From Stercorarius parasiticus (Eukaryota > Chordata > Aves > Charadriiformes > Stercorariidae), in NCBI GenBank assembly GCA_013396915.1, contig VWZL01001295.1:249690-313689 (forward strand): a DNA stretch of 64,000 nt, given 5' to 3'. Position numbers and translations under genes: made by a program. The notes beneath the pieces were generated by a model. That model ran no database searches. It saw only the letters and a program-made list of their open reading frames with translations, and was not told the DNA's origin. Numbering within the stretch: the first letter of the stretch is position 1; each line of letters starts with the position of its first letter. Shown one piece after another: positions 52,401-64,000 of this stretch.

Positions 52401-55400
52401 CTACTTATTCCACCCTTCTTCTGCTTAAAAGAACAAACCAGCTTTTACAACCTGAATGTTCACCTGATGGCAAAAGATGGCTAAATGTTAAACCAGAACA
52501 GTTTCTCTTCCAGATCCCTAAGCAGAATTCTACATTTAAATAGTTGTCTCCAACACAATTGACACTATACAATTATACATGTGAAGTCAGTATCAGCTGT
52601 TAGAACGGTGCTAAGAGGCGATGCTGAACAAAGCTGCCCTTTACTGGCAATGTGTGTACAGACTTGCTTTTCAGAAGTACAACTCAAACCCAAAACCTTG
52701 GCTGAGAGTCATCTGAGAAGCCCTATACAGGCTCAAAATAGGCTCAATCACTTTAAGTCAGATCTGAGCCTATTCTTCAGCTGAAGATACAATTAGACAC
52801 TCAGCAAGCTTTAAAAAAATAATAATTTCTGTATCTGTTCTTTAGCTTTGCAACTTTCAACTGTCAAGCGTATATGACACTATTTGGGATTCCACTTGGA
52901 GTAAATTCAGCATTGCCGATCTGTTTTACTGTCACAGATCCCGTGATATGAGCTTTTCTTAAAACTCCAGCTTATAAAAATAAATCATGTGAAGCTCAAG
53001 GATATGTATTTTAGGCACCTGAACAGAAAAAGAAAGGTAAACATGATGTATGTGTAACTGAAGAGGTTCAGACTGGAACATAAATAAAAATAGCTCTATT
53101 TTTATAAAAAAAAAATTTAAAACTGAGATTTTAAAATGAATTCCATTGTTTTGCTAATGTATGTATAGTTGATCTGAGTGAAAAACGTTTAAAACCATCT
53201 ATCTTGCGTTTTTTTAAACTCTAGAATCCAACAGTGAAAACAGCCACAGGCATGAGCAGGCTGTAAAAACTCCCTTGCTACAAAGCTTGCGGGCAGACAG
53301 TATTACTGATTTTGTTATTTTTTAATATATCCTTTATGTATCTTGGTGAAAAAGTCTTGAGAAATATCATAAGCACTTATAGAAAGTTACTGTCTTCTGT
53401 AAAGCATTTAAGGAATTGTAATCCCTCTATATCAAATGTTTAAAATGGTTCAGCCAGCCATGGACAAAAAGTTATTCTTAATGATACTCTACAGAACTTA
53501 CTTGCTTTTAAAATAAGTTTTCTGGGTTTATCACCTTTGAATCCCACAAGCCTGTCTGCAAAAGAATCACTTGACTTTTCTTCTGCCAAACTTTGCAAAA
53601 GTTCGTTAGCAAATCTTGGAAGCAAACAAATCTTGCAATTACACCACCACAGGAGGGTTTATGGCCAGACGAGAGTTGGGGAGCGTCCCCCAGTCTCTAG
53701 TTACAACTTCCATTCCCAATTTATCAGGTTACTTAATCACATACCTAGCTAATAAATTTTAAATGGAGTGATTCACGCGCTTGAAGTTAGGCATGCCCTA
53801 AGGCAGCCTGATGAACCAGGGACATTGGGAACCACGCGTGCTGACCCTGGAGAAAAAACAACCCATCAAATATAAACCAAGTTTTTATAAAAGCACACGT
53901 TCCTATTAAGGCCATCGCTTTCACAGAGGCATCCCTAAACTATCTGGTATTTACAGTGCACTGTGGAGTATTGCATTTTCTAATGCGTGCCTTCAATCAT
54001 TACTGGCTAGTCCATTAACAGAAACTGTAGATAAAAGTGTAACAACTACTACTTTGATCAGAAGTGAAATATGATTCCCGTCGACTTTGTCAGTCTTGTG
54101 TTACATGAGCAATCCCAAGAGTTGATGTTCCCCTGGATGCATTAAAGTAACACTTGATGAGGAAGCAATAACCTTTTTCTTCCCAAAGTGCCCAGAGAGC
54201 AGGTTGCCCTTATGTTGGCATCTCTGTAGAACACTGTCACACACTTCCCCACTGAAATAATTAACAAATGCTCTCAAGTTTCTTGATGTAGTTTTTCCCT
54301 CTCTTATCAAATTAAGGCAAGAGAGAATATGAAGAAAGAGACAAAAATACAGTTTAATTACCTAGAAGACTACGGATAATCAAAGCAAGTCACAGAGCTG
54401 AAACAGAACAAATACATACTGACTTTTATATAAACAATAAATATCCACAGTGTACCTCTAATTACTAAAAGTACTCAGCTGCAGGCTGAATTGTAACTGC
54501 ATAATTAGACCTAGCGAGGACAAACCACCAAACAGAAAACTCTGTCCACACAGATAGAGCTATGGAGTTTGGAGCTTAGCTCCTAACGTTTTGTTGTCAT
54601 TATACTGTGAAAAATAAATTCAAATCCAGGGTCCTACCAAAGACTTCCAGGCACTTAATAATTTTTCCTCGCGTTTCTCTTTTGTGAAAGATTAAGTCCA
54701 ATGTTTTCTTACTGAAAGGATGCAAGAAGGAAATAATTAGCCTTCACATCAAGCTTGAAAACAAAGCCCTAAATCATATGATGCTCTAGTGTCAGCAAAA
54801 GGAAATGAACATAAAATGAAAAAAAATAAAAATTGCTTTATGGCTGAAAACAGAGTAAAAATCATGGAAAAAAAATTATTAGCGTACAAAGGAGCCCAAG
54901 AGCCTCTGTTAGTTTTTGGGCAGGCTTTAGTCAAAATACTAAAAGCATCAAGTGCACAACTTAGTCAACACTGGGCTACATTTAAGTGCATCTTAAGGTG
55001 CTTGTCTAGTGCAGTACTTGGAGAAGCAAAGCAAAGGGGTTTTTCCTGGCCCTTCTTCTGATGCCCATTTTGTCAGGCATGAGTCCTCCCACTCTTCTGG
55101 GGTGATAAGCACTCAAGGTTGCCACCCTCTCTACAAAGGAGGGAAGAAGAAAACTGGAAGCTCACATCTACTTCCAAGTCCTCTTGAGACAAGCAAACCA
55201 GCCAACTTACCCCAAAACATCCCATGCTTTACCCACAGGGGCTACTGGTGCCCTCAAGCAGAACAGCAGCAAACAGGCTCCTTCTGAGAGCCTTCCCCTT
55301 CAAGGCAGGAGGGATCTGGCAAGTGATAGAGGGAGAGAGAGCAGACAGGAAAGCAAGAGACTCCTGTACCTTGAGGATGAGAAAATATGTTCAGATAAGC

Positions 55401-57532
55401 ATTAGAACAAAATAAGGGGAACCTCATTAAAGAAGAGGAGCCTGCTGCACTCACAGGGGCACCAAAGCACAACCGCTTTGTTGACTGTCAGGAGCAGTAT
55501 GACACACATTATTATTTGAGGGGGACAGATCCAGCCCTAGTGCATCAATCTCAGAGGCTCTCTGTGGATACGGATGCTTCCCCAGCGCTGGGGTTGAACA
55601 TGGCCACTAGCAGGAGCACCACCCAGGGACGCACCATGAGGACCAGGAGTCACCAGCACTGGTGGCAGCTCCAGTCCATTGTCTCATATGCAGTCAGAGA
55701 GAATTAGATAAACTGTAAAGCCAGAGAGACCATCAATAGATTTACATGTGTATTTAAAGGTAAAAGCATGTAGCTCCCAACAAACTAAAAGTCATCTTCA
55801 AACTTCTGACTATGGGCTACCAGTGCTCTTGGCATCATTGCTGCCCCAGGCTCCCCGAAATGGCTTGCTGTTCAAGTCAGGACAATATTTTCATTCACTG
55901 GGGAGAGGGGAAGGGAGGATGATGTCCCGGCCTGAGGGGCACAGGAGGTAATAATTCTGCTCGTCTGCCTCTTTACCTAAATAAATTATTCAGCAAGGCC
56001 TGCCCACTTTAAAGCCCTGCTAGTCAAATATATGTAAGCACTGGGACAGACCCGCCCCTTTGCAGGTGAGAGCATAAAATGCCACTAAACTAACAAACAT
56101 TTCCTAAAAGAAAAAAAAAAATAATCCACTACCAGGCTCTGTGTTTTCGGAACTAAGTTTATGAAGAGACCATACTTCCTCTAATGCTTATCAAAAACTC
56201 AACTGACACAGAAATCAAGTTGTGTTTTTTTTCAAGCTGATCCCCCAATGAAAAGCCTGCTAACAGATTTTTGCCAACAGGTCTGTAGATTAATCCACCT
56301 CTTTCCCTGCAACAGGAAAATAAAGCCTCACACAAACAGCAGAGCAAGATGCTGCACTCGGCAGATACCAGAACTGCACATGCTACAAAATACAGCACAG
56401 CCAAATTAAAGGTAAGGGGTTTGCACATTATAGTATCCTTTTTATTGTGCCCTTTTACCCTACAAGATACTCCAGAAATTAACTCCTAGCCCAGAATGTT
56501 TTCAACTCCGCTTCATTTTAAGATTGCAGCTCAGATTATCTTAAAGTGAAAGTACCATACAAAACGAGCATTCCCATTCACCTTTGCAAAAGGGTGGGAA
56601 ATTAATTTAAGGCCAATATAAACCAAACTCACTGCAGGTATTAATTTCCAACTCTCTGAATTTATTGACAGCCATAGAACTCCTCAACTTCTAGCTGAGC
56701 CAGTAGCATAAAGAAGGAAAGCAGCAGCAGCACTTATCCTGGCATACAAACCAATTGAGCAAGGTCCACGCTGCATTGACCTTGCCATCTGGACACGTGG
56801 CAAGCCCAGTGCAAAGGCATTTCCAGCATTATCCTCTATAATGATGTGAAATTGTAGTCTGATGAGAGAGGCCAAAAATCCCATGGTCCAAAGATCCAGC
56901 TGATAACAGCAACCCCTTTATGGATGCCAGGTCACACATGTCACACAGTGATGCCCACGTTACTGCTTCACAGACATTAACAAATTATCACACTTTGTCC
57001 GTAAAGATGTTGATTTTCATTCCCCAGTCCTACTGAGTGAGAGAAAAAGAGCAGTTAAGAAGCTGATCCTATGTGCCCAATGAAAAACTGAAAGGGCTTT
57101 AGTGGGGGCCGCTGTGTGTGCAGGATTAGGCCTGAATGATTTGCAAAAGGCTTTGCAATGAATTGGTTACTGAGCTAAGAACAGAAGCTGGGAATCCTGG
57201 TTCGTAGTTCTGTACTCACTATATAAGCGCTGCCTGCTCAGCCTCTATAACCGCTGCCTTCTCCCAAACTGGGCACTCAGGCACACAACTGGACTTCGAC
57301 GTAGCAAGAGGACACATTGCCCTTGCGAGGCTTCACTCAGGAATCTTCCATCAGCTACATTGCAAGAGCCCTGCGCTGGAAACTATGAAACAGCTGTAGC
57401 TTCTGCTCCTACTTCGGTATTATACACCAGTGTTATCAGTCTCCATCTTCATGCCAGGAAGTCTGCAGGAATTTGCTTTCGGCAGACTAAAGAAGAATGA
57501 AAAACATAAAGGGAAAAGATGGTTTTGTCTGT
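49441..57532. other. unique intronic sequence
   Basis: No known gene or repeat family is recognised. The region 50517..51155 has unusually few stops in several frames and is listed separately. The part from about 52.8 to 53.4 kb is AT-rich. Runs of A occur near 53105 and 56109. Confidence 0.55.
50517..51155 (+). other. 212-codon open frame, unknown, probably not a gene
   Basis: An ATG in a good initiation context (GGCATGG) opens 212 codons that are rich in Lys, Arg, Gln and Ser, with no recognisable domain or signal. It overlaps a second plus-strand frame (50551..50913, 120 codons) and minus-strand frames of 89 and 106 codons, so the region is simply poor in stop codons on both strands. Inside it, 50584..50658 has a splice-like boundary pair (GAAGGCAG| and AAAAAA|GTAAGTG) with 25 open codons, starting DKPPVTPVRNLLEEGN. 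No polyadenylated or retrocopy structure is evident. Confidence 0.12.
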
Positions 57533-57555
57533 GTGCGTGAGAGAGAGAGAGAAGA
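57533..57555. repeat. GA microsatellite
   Basis: A short run of GT then GA dinucleotides (TGCGTGAGAGAGAGAGAGA) of about 20 bp. It is probably polymorphic in length. Confidence 0.8.
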
Positions 57556-58605
57556 TGAAAGGCTTTGTAATTATATAATTTAGCCTTCTGCAAAACAAAA
57601 AACCTAAATCAGTAATTCCTGTATCAAGCCCTTAACTTCTGTCTAAGTCTTCTGTATGGCATTCATCCTGCCCACTATTCTATCATCTGTATTGCAACAG
57701 CTTCCAGCCTGTGTTCAGGCCTCTTGCACGTACAGTCCCTGCCCCAAGAAGCTTGCTTGGCTTCATCAAACACCAGCGCTCCAGAGCAAAGGCTTTAGCC
57801 AGCTGAGCACAAGTGGTGTTTCTTTGAAACAGCACATTTTGGGAAGAACCAAATACCTCTAATGCAAAAGATAAAGGACTCAAAAGGAGATCCCCCAACA
57901 ACAAAAATATATACAACCCTCTCCCACACACCCTGACATAATAAGACTTTACAGGACTTGAGAGAACAAGCATAACTGTTATGATATGTTGAAACAAGTA
58001 ATGTCACTCATTCCTTGTCTTGTACGACAGATTGACGGATTGTCAGTGCAGAACTTGCGGATGATTTCAAAAGACGGCAAGCTGAAGACAAACCGTCAGC
58101 GAGGGGACCAAAATCCTTCTCTGAAAATGAATAAACACAATCCCTGAATCCCCAAGCACTCCGGACTCTTATTAGGACACAAGCACAATCCAAGAGAACA
58201 AATCCTGATACGTGTCCACAGAGAATAAGAGTCTGTGCATCTTTTCTAAACAGAAGAAACTGTTTTCATGAAGGATGTCATTATTTAAGGACCAACAATA
58301 CAGACCAAGAAAAACAGGTTAATTATGGAAGAAAACAACCAGGGAACGTTACGGGGTTTTGAGAAAGCCAGCAATGAATCAGCTAACCAGAACATCAGCT
58401 AATTCCACTGAAGCCAGTCTCCCACAGTGATACTTCCCAATTCTGGATGCAGCCGTGGCATTCACTAGTTTGGCGACGCATAGCCATGAGACACTGATTT
58501 TCTCCGTGGCATCAAGAAGGCTCCCAGCTTGTCATCTGCAGAATGGGAAAGCTGCTCCACAGATGCAAACATTTCAGGAGGAGGCTCCATGCGGCCACAC
58601 AAATG

Positions 58606-58675
58606 GTAAAAATACTAAAATACTAAAAAAATAAGAATACTAAAAAAATACAAAGGGTAAAAATACTGAAAATGG
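58606..58675. repeat. A-rich minisatellite, TAAAAATACTA-like unit
   Basis: Imperfect copies of 'aaaatacta' separated by A runs recur at least five times over 70 bp, ending in 'gtaaaaatactgaaaatgg'. The 'gtaaaaatact' string recurs at both ends of the array. Confidence 0.75.
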
Positions 58676-61600
58676 CTTTGAAGAGCATGTTGCTTCAAAT
58701 CTGTCAGTGTGCCTGCCCATACTGAAGTCTACTACTAGTTTAACAGCAATGTTACACACGGTGAAGGTACATAGGACAAGGTGAAGCCGTTTTGATAGAT
58801 TTCCCGGGAAGCTACAGTGCCAGGTCACTCTCTCTGCAGGGAAGGGCGTTATCTTCATGGGAACCAGCTCAGACAATGTCAAAGTAATAATTTTTTGCTC
58901 AGATGAATCAACGAGGGACGGGGGGAAATCTTTTAGATTAAATCGCAGACAAGCTTTCTCCACAACAGAAACCCAAGAGCATACCAAGGTTTCCAAGCCA
59001 GTCACTGCTGACCTGCCCAAAGAAAAGCTGAAGCATAATTCACTGGATTTCTGTAAAATAAGCTTCAGTTTCATCTGAGGCTGCAATAAGCAAAGCTACA
59101 ACTGCTCTGGAATTTTACTTGGCGCACAAGGCTTCACTCTAGAGCTGTATGAGCAGTGGGCAGCATCTCCTACTTAAGAACCATAAAGAACTGGACATAA
59201 ATATGCTGGAAAAAGAAAGGAACACTCGAATCTATCCACAGATTGGGACAAAGTCCATCCCTCCCAATTACATTAACATTAATACGGACACTGCCTTCAA
59301 TCAAATAAAGACTTCTCCTGTTACACAGACTTAGCTTAGCTTGCTCATTGTCTACCAAAAACCATTCAATGTTGAGCCACAGTCCTCTTAACTTCTTCCT
59401 TGAATGAGCGTGTTGCCCTAATTGGAACGAGCCTGTATCACTGCCAGCTGTAACACCACCATACGAAAAAAGGACAAAACGAGGCTCCAAAACTATAAAG
59501 ACAAAGACTTGACAAAGATAAAATGATTGGGTGTTTTTACTGCAATTATCTGAGCACTAGCAAACTTCAGTCTTTCCTGCTCTAATCAAAGGTGGTGTAA
59601 AGAGGTCAGCACTACTGTGACCTGTACCCAACAGATGAATCTCTTTGCCTAAGCTTACACAATAGATGTGTAGAGAAGATGTTCCTCTCAATTTCAAAAA
59701 CAAAGCTCAACACAAAAAACCAGAGTTTACATGCAAGTTTTCCTAGACCTTTTCTTCCCTGCACCCTCCCTCTCCCAGCATGGCAGCCCACTATTGCCTA
59801 GCAGTTTGAGAGACGTTCTGAGGTATCATGGGCTACTCTCAGTGGAAAGCATCACATCTTGCTCCTGAGCAGCACTGACAGCTGTAAACAAAACATTTAT
59901 GAAAAAGACTACTGAGGGTGCAGACCATGTCTTAAGGGGAAATAAAAAAATGTCTATCTGGCCAGACTCCCAGGCAAAGGTAGTCCTGTGCCAGTTAACG
60001 CTCTTAACCAGCACTTCCATGCCCAAGGAGCAAAATAATTTCTTCTTAAATCTCTCCATCAAGAGCCTGATGAATAGCTATTCTTTGAAATGATGGCACA
60101 GAGCCACAATGCATTTTTTTTCTTCCTTCGACAAACTAGCATTGAAAAGAATCTCACAGCGACAAAGGCAGTAATAAAAGGGGAAGAGATAAAAGAGCAA
60201 GGCTTAGGCAACCATCACACAGAGAATCTGCGTCTTCACCCTCACCACAACACACAATGGCTTCAAACCATGGTGGAGCTGCTGAGCAACAGGATGAGAG
60301 CACTGTAAACATCAGTTATCCAGGAGAACAAAGGGATGGGAGAGCCTTGGCAAAATAAAACCTTAAGTAGCAGAAATCATACAAATGAGTCTGGAACGGG
60401 ATATTAGGGAACGAACCGTCAGCAATCCTGTCACCTGCTGAGTTTCCCCGAGCTGGGAAATCAACAACAAAATGCCATGCTGCTTGCAGTCTGCTCATCT
60501 AGATCCAGACGGGATGTTTTGTCCCCTTAGTACAGGAACTTCACCATTTACACAATTCATCCAGAGATAATCAAGAGCTGGCTTTAATATAACATGAATT
60601 AATCCAAGGATCCTGATGTACGCTACACCACGCAAAAAGGGTTATATTCCTAGAAAGCTCAAGGAAGGAGTTTTCGTACTGATCTCCAATTTGCACGACC
60701 AGGATTTTGCAGAAACATTCCCTCTCCAGTGAATTTTTTCAGACTGGGTTCTAACTCGCTGACGTCAATGAAGAGAAACTTGTTGACTTTGCCAGGTGTA
60801 GAACTGGGTTATCAGGGCATCCCAAGCACATTGTAACAAAATCAGTGGCTTGAATATTGACATTTACACTCTTCTATCTGTAGGCATGGTAAAGAAAGAA
60901 ATACTTCTTGCAAGAAAAAGCCCTGGTCAAGCATAACTACCAAGCCAGCTATATTTCAACACAAACAGTAAAGTAAATCATTACACAGTGGTTATGCTGT
61001 ATTAAAGTACACATTGGCATTATTTCATACCAGGTTTTATGCTTTCCAATTCTATTCAATTCTATTTTTTTACCTGGCAATGCTTTTCAACTTAGTACAA
61101 TGCAAAATACAGTGAATTGGTACAACGCTGGAGTTTGGGCTGAAGGCCATTTGTTGGCCCTACAGCAACTGGGGACAGTAAAACAGGGCTTATTTGCAGC
61201 AGGAAACTACCTGTACAATTGTTTTCAAAGGAAGACAGAAAAATGGTAAACATTCCCATGGAAAAGAGAAAGCCACACCTGTAAGCTTCAGGTACTTCCT
61301 TACTATGAAACTTGATCTTAGGGACAAGACATATTTACTCAGCATTTTTCTCACTTCTTGCTGCCAGAAATAGGTGATGTATTTGAAGTATACGCAAAGC
61401 TAAGTCTCTGTAGAGACCATGATTTTGCAACAACCCTATCTTTTCTGTTTATTAGCAGAGGCTGGACCTAAGTTTTTCAACACTATACACAAAGGACTAT
61501 CTAATTTGAGCTAGAAGAATACTGCCATAATTGACAAGAATAGGTGCAGACAAATGTTTTCTCATGCGGTTCAGAGATATCACAGTCAGGCAGCATCTTC

Positions 61601-62754
61601 TCAAAACATAACGAAAGATGACACTTCATCAGACAATGTAGATGTGCCAGGCAATAAATCTTGCAGCAGAAGGCTCCTTCCTATTTTAATTTAAGTCATC
61701 ACCGATCAAGAGATAGAATTGTCTTTCTCAAGACACGCAGAAGAGGTGGAACCAAAGCAAACACCTCAAACAACTGAAAAAACACAGAAATGCTCAAGTT
61801 CTCATTTAAATCCTGGTGTACTCGTTCTGGTCTAATAAAAATAGCCCACTCCACCGTTTGCACAATTCCCGAGATCAGTAGACACTATCCTGCAGCTGCC
61901 TGCACTATTCAGAACAGCAAGGAGGCTTGTTTCAGTTGGGCACATCCATCTGTTTCCCCCTCCCCTTTTAACAGATGCATCATTTCAGCCCCAAGTACGG
62001 AAAAGGTTGGAGATCTCCCCCACTGTGACTGGCGTATCTGTGCAGTACTGACCACGAAAAGGTGTCCCCCACAGCTTTGGTGCTTTGCAATATTCTAGGA
62101 TCTTTCATCTAAACGTCAGCAAACAAAGCTGTTTTGCAGTTCTCCACAAGAATGGTTTTAATTTGACATCTGACCATTGTTGCTGTCAGGGCATGAAGAA
62201 AGGGCTCTCATGTATGTAGCAGCACTGACCAGCATGGACTATATAAAAATCTATCTAAAGACAGAGTAAATACTTAGTCACTTAGTCCATGCCAAGTTCT
62301 GAGCTTTATTGGTTAGAGCACCAGATTTATCCAAGCTAGCTAGTTTAAAGCTAGTTACTGCTGTCTGGACTGTTCTTAAGCTTTCCATCCACAGCCACAA
62401 AATTAGGCACCTACAAAGTGCAAGATAAGATCCCAGTGCTTGGTCCCCACGTTCTCCAGCTAGCAAGGAAAAATTAAGCAGTGGCAGCAGTAAGAGTCAG
62501 GGTCTGAAGAGTTTAAAATGTTACCTCTTAATGAACAGATTCAGACATATTATCTAGTAAAATCTATCTGTGTATCAGTGGCCACTTTTTTCTCCAGAAG
62601 AAATGCTCCAAGGCTCCTTCAGTGCTAGCAGCCCAGCGCTTACAAATAACCCTTTGACAAGAAGCCAGCATGCATTCAGCAAGGATATACAGCCTACCGG
62701 GATCAGGACTCAAACCAGCTTGCTGCTTCTTCTTGCTCTTCCACAGCTCCCTGC

Positions 62755-62845
62755 ATGCCTGTTGGGAAATCACTCAATCTTCCTGTGCCTAAATTCCACA
62801 TTTGTATAAGAGGGATAATCACTCTTCGCTACTACAGAGGGCCAT
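62755..62845 (+). repeat. MIR SINE relic
   Basis: The stretch 'ttgggaaatcactcaatcttcctgtgcctaaattccacatttgtataagagggataatcac' in segments follows MIR 'ttgggcaagttacttaacctctctgtgcctcagtttcctcatctgtaaaatggggataat', base by base with few indels. It is well supported, with diffuse ends. Confidence 0.75.
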
Positions 62846-63695
62846 TGTCAGGCTACATTTACTACTGATTGACAGGAGCCTAGGTACTACAGACAGGCAC
62901 CACAAAAAAAAAAAAAGTTGCCCCTCTGCCCCAAATACTTTATGAAAAACAAATGTTCCTTAAAAAGCAGGTTTCAAATTCAGTTCCCTAGTAGTTATCA
63001 CAAAGAACAGCAATTTAACAAAAAGTCTACAACTGTAAAAAAAAAATCCCAACACAATTTGACAATGTCCTTTCAACCTGACATCTAAAACAGCTACATG
63101 CACAATTACATATGATAAAGATAATGACAAAACAAGAGAACAGAAAAGGTGGGCAATATTGTTCCTTCTAGCTTAAAAAAAAATAAATTATACTGCACTC
63201 AGTTTGCCAGTTTAATAGGTGATGTGACAGGTCCTCAGTTCATCTTGGGACAATTTGAGAACAGAATGATTAGCAGTGTACGATGACAGTGATCACTAGC
63301 TGGTTCCTGGAGAGCTGATAAGTTATTAAGCTAAACAATGCATCACTATTATGAGCAAGTCAGTGCACCAACTGTAATTTCCTTGAGAGCCGAGCAGTGC
63401 ATGATTATACTTGTCCACTCAGACTCCCTGCTGGCAGCTCTGTATTCTGCTATTGTTCTGAGCTCTAGAGTCTTCCCAGTGCCCAGGATACAGCCGTGTG
63501 AAAATTTATTCTTCATATTCAGCCTTCGTTGTGGCAGCTGTCATCTGAAGGATACTGGAAAGAGAGACATTCTCTGTCCTGAAGCACAGCTATTAGAGCC
63601 CCTAAAAACATGTGGTTTTGTTTGTCAGCACCAGCTACCTCTCATTTCTAGCTGAGGCAATTTCCATTTCAAGAGTGCTCTGACTTTGGAATGAC

Positions 63696-63760
63696 ACATA
63701 TATACCTACATATATATATTATACACGTACATACATATATATGTGCGTTTATGTGTATTA
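63696..63760. repeat. TA/CA-rich microsatellite
   Basis: An imperfect (TA)n/(CATA)n tract of about 65 bp, with words such as CATATATATATT and ACATACATATATATGTG, ends in GTGTATT. Part is self-complementary and could form a hairpin. Confidence 0.85.
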
Positions 63761-64000
63761 AAAAGCCACACATAACAGACGAGTGCATTGCTGGTTGCTT
63801 TCTTTATGACTCTCAGGAAGACTGATATTATTACTGGAAGCTCAAACGGACATCTTTCAGCTCACATTTCTCTCTCAAGGTATAAGCAAAGACGACTGAG
63901 CACACCTCCACTAATGAACCTGCAAAAACTACAAACAGAAAAGGCAAAAGAAAAAGAAGGCAGCAGCTGGATGACAAGGATTTCAAGTGGCTAATACAAA

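Larger units (their letters stand above)
12106..64000 (-). other. CASTOR2: CASTOR2 intron 1 and possibly upstream flank; exon 1 not found
   Basis: The first coding exon of CASTOR2 encodes the conserved start MELHILEH and about 38 residues, and in birds it should lie in a CpG-rich patch. No such sequence and no CpG island were seen on the minus strand up to the right edge. The simplest reading is that all or most of this 51.9 kb is the first intron. It could also hold the 5' flank if exon 1 was missed or lies in an assembly gap, but no N runs are present. The content is unique sequence with sparse old repeats and exon-like blocks of unknown status. No open frame here matches a family I recognise. 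Confidence 0.6.
57556..64000. other. unique intronic or upstream sequence
   Basis: Outside the minisatellite, a MIR relic at 62.76 kb and a TA-rich microsatellite at 63.7 kb, nothing is recognised. No CpG island or CASTOR2 exon 1 is seen up to the right edge. Frames are short. Confidence 0.5.

Noticed and set aside
57220..57260. TATATAAG followed by a pyrimidine-rich start-like region, possible TATA promoter on the plus strand
   Set aside because: A lone TATA word in an AT-rich intron with no downstream gene or CpG-rich context is not enough.

Overview
The window looks like euchromatic avian nuclear DNA. It has CR1 LINE copies ending in the 8-bp microsatellite-like tail typical of birds (units of the ATTCTATG type), few interspersed repeats overall, scattered old MIR and ancient CR1 relics, no CpG island, and almost no coding sequence. 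All prokaryote-style reading frames are short and look like chance, apart from one inside a CR1 element.

One exon can be named with confidence. On the minus strand, 12035..12105 encodes 23 residues of the cytosolic arginine-sensor family (CASTOR/GATS-like) and matches CASTOR2 better than CASTOR1. It has a textbook branch point, acceptor and donor. Its reading phase (1 base, 23 codons, 1 base) fits exon 2 of the family. Neither exon 1 (the N-terminal residues) nor exon 3 was found, so the window is read as: intron 2 of CASTOR2 (1..12034, incomplete), exon 2, then intron 1 and possibly upstream sequence (12106..64000). Transcription runs right to left. The protein is expected to bind GATOR2 and restrain mTORC1 signalling. 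No second gene was identified.

Region by region: 1..12034 is intron with three MIR relics, a 0.4-kb CR1 3' end (2984..3400) and a 0.86-kb CR1 copy (6596..7455) with an open C-terminal reverse-transcriptase reading frame. 12106..31270 is intron with one MIR, an old CR1 (26160..26600) and several exon-like, splice-bounded blocks of unknown meaning. 31271..64000 is mostly unique AT-rich sequence with a CR1 stub, two MIR relics, an old interspersed-repeat tail and a few minisatellites.

No new biological system was recognised. The most useful leads are the splice-bounded blocks at 28020..28183 (plus strand) and 7473..7601 (minus strand), and the lone CASTOR2 exon with very long flanking introns. 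These blocks rest on splice-site appearance and open frames only. Sites like these also occur by chance in 64 kb, so they are leads, not genes.
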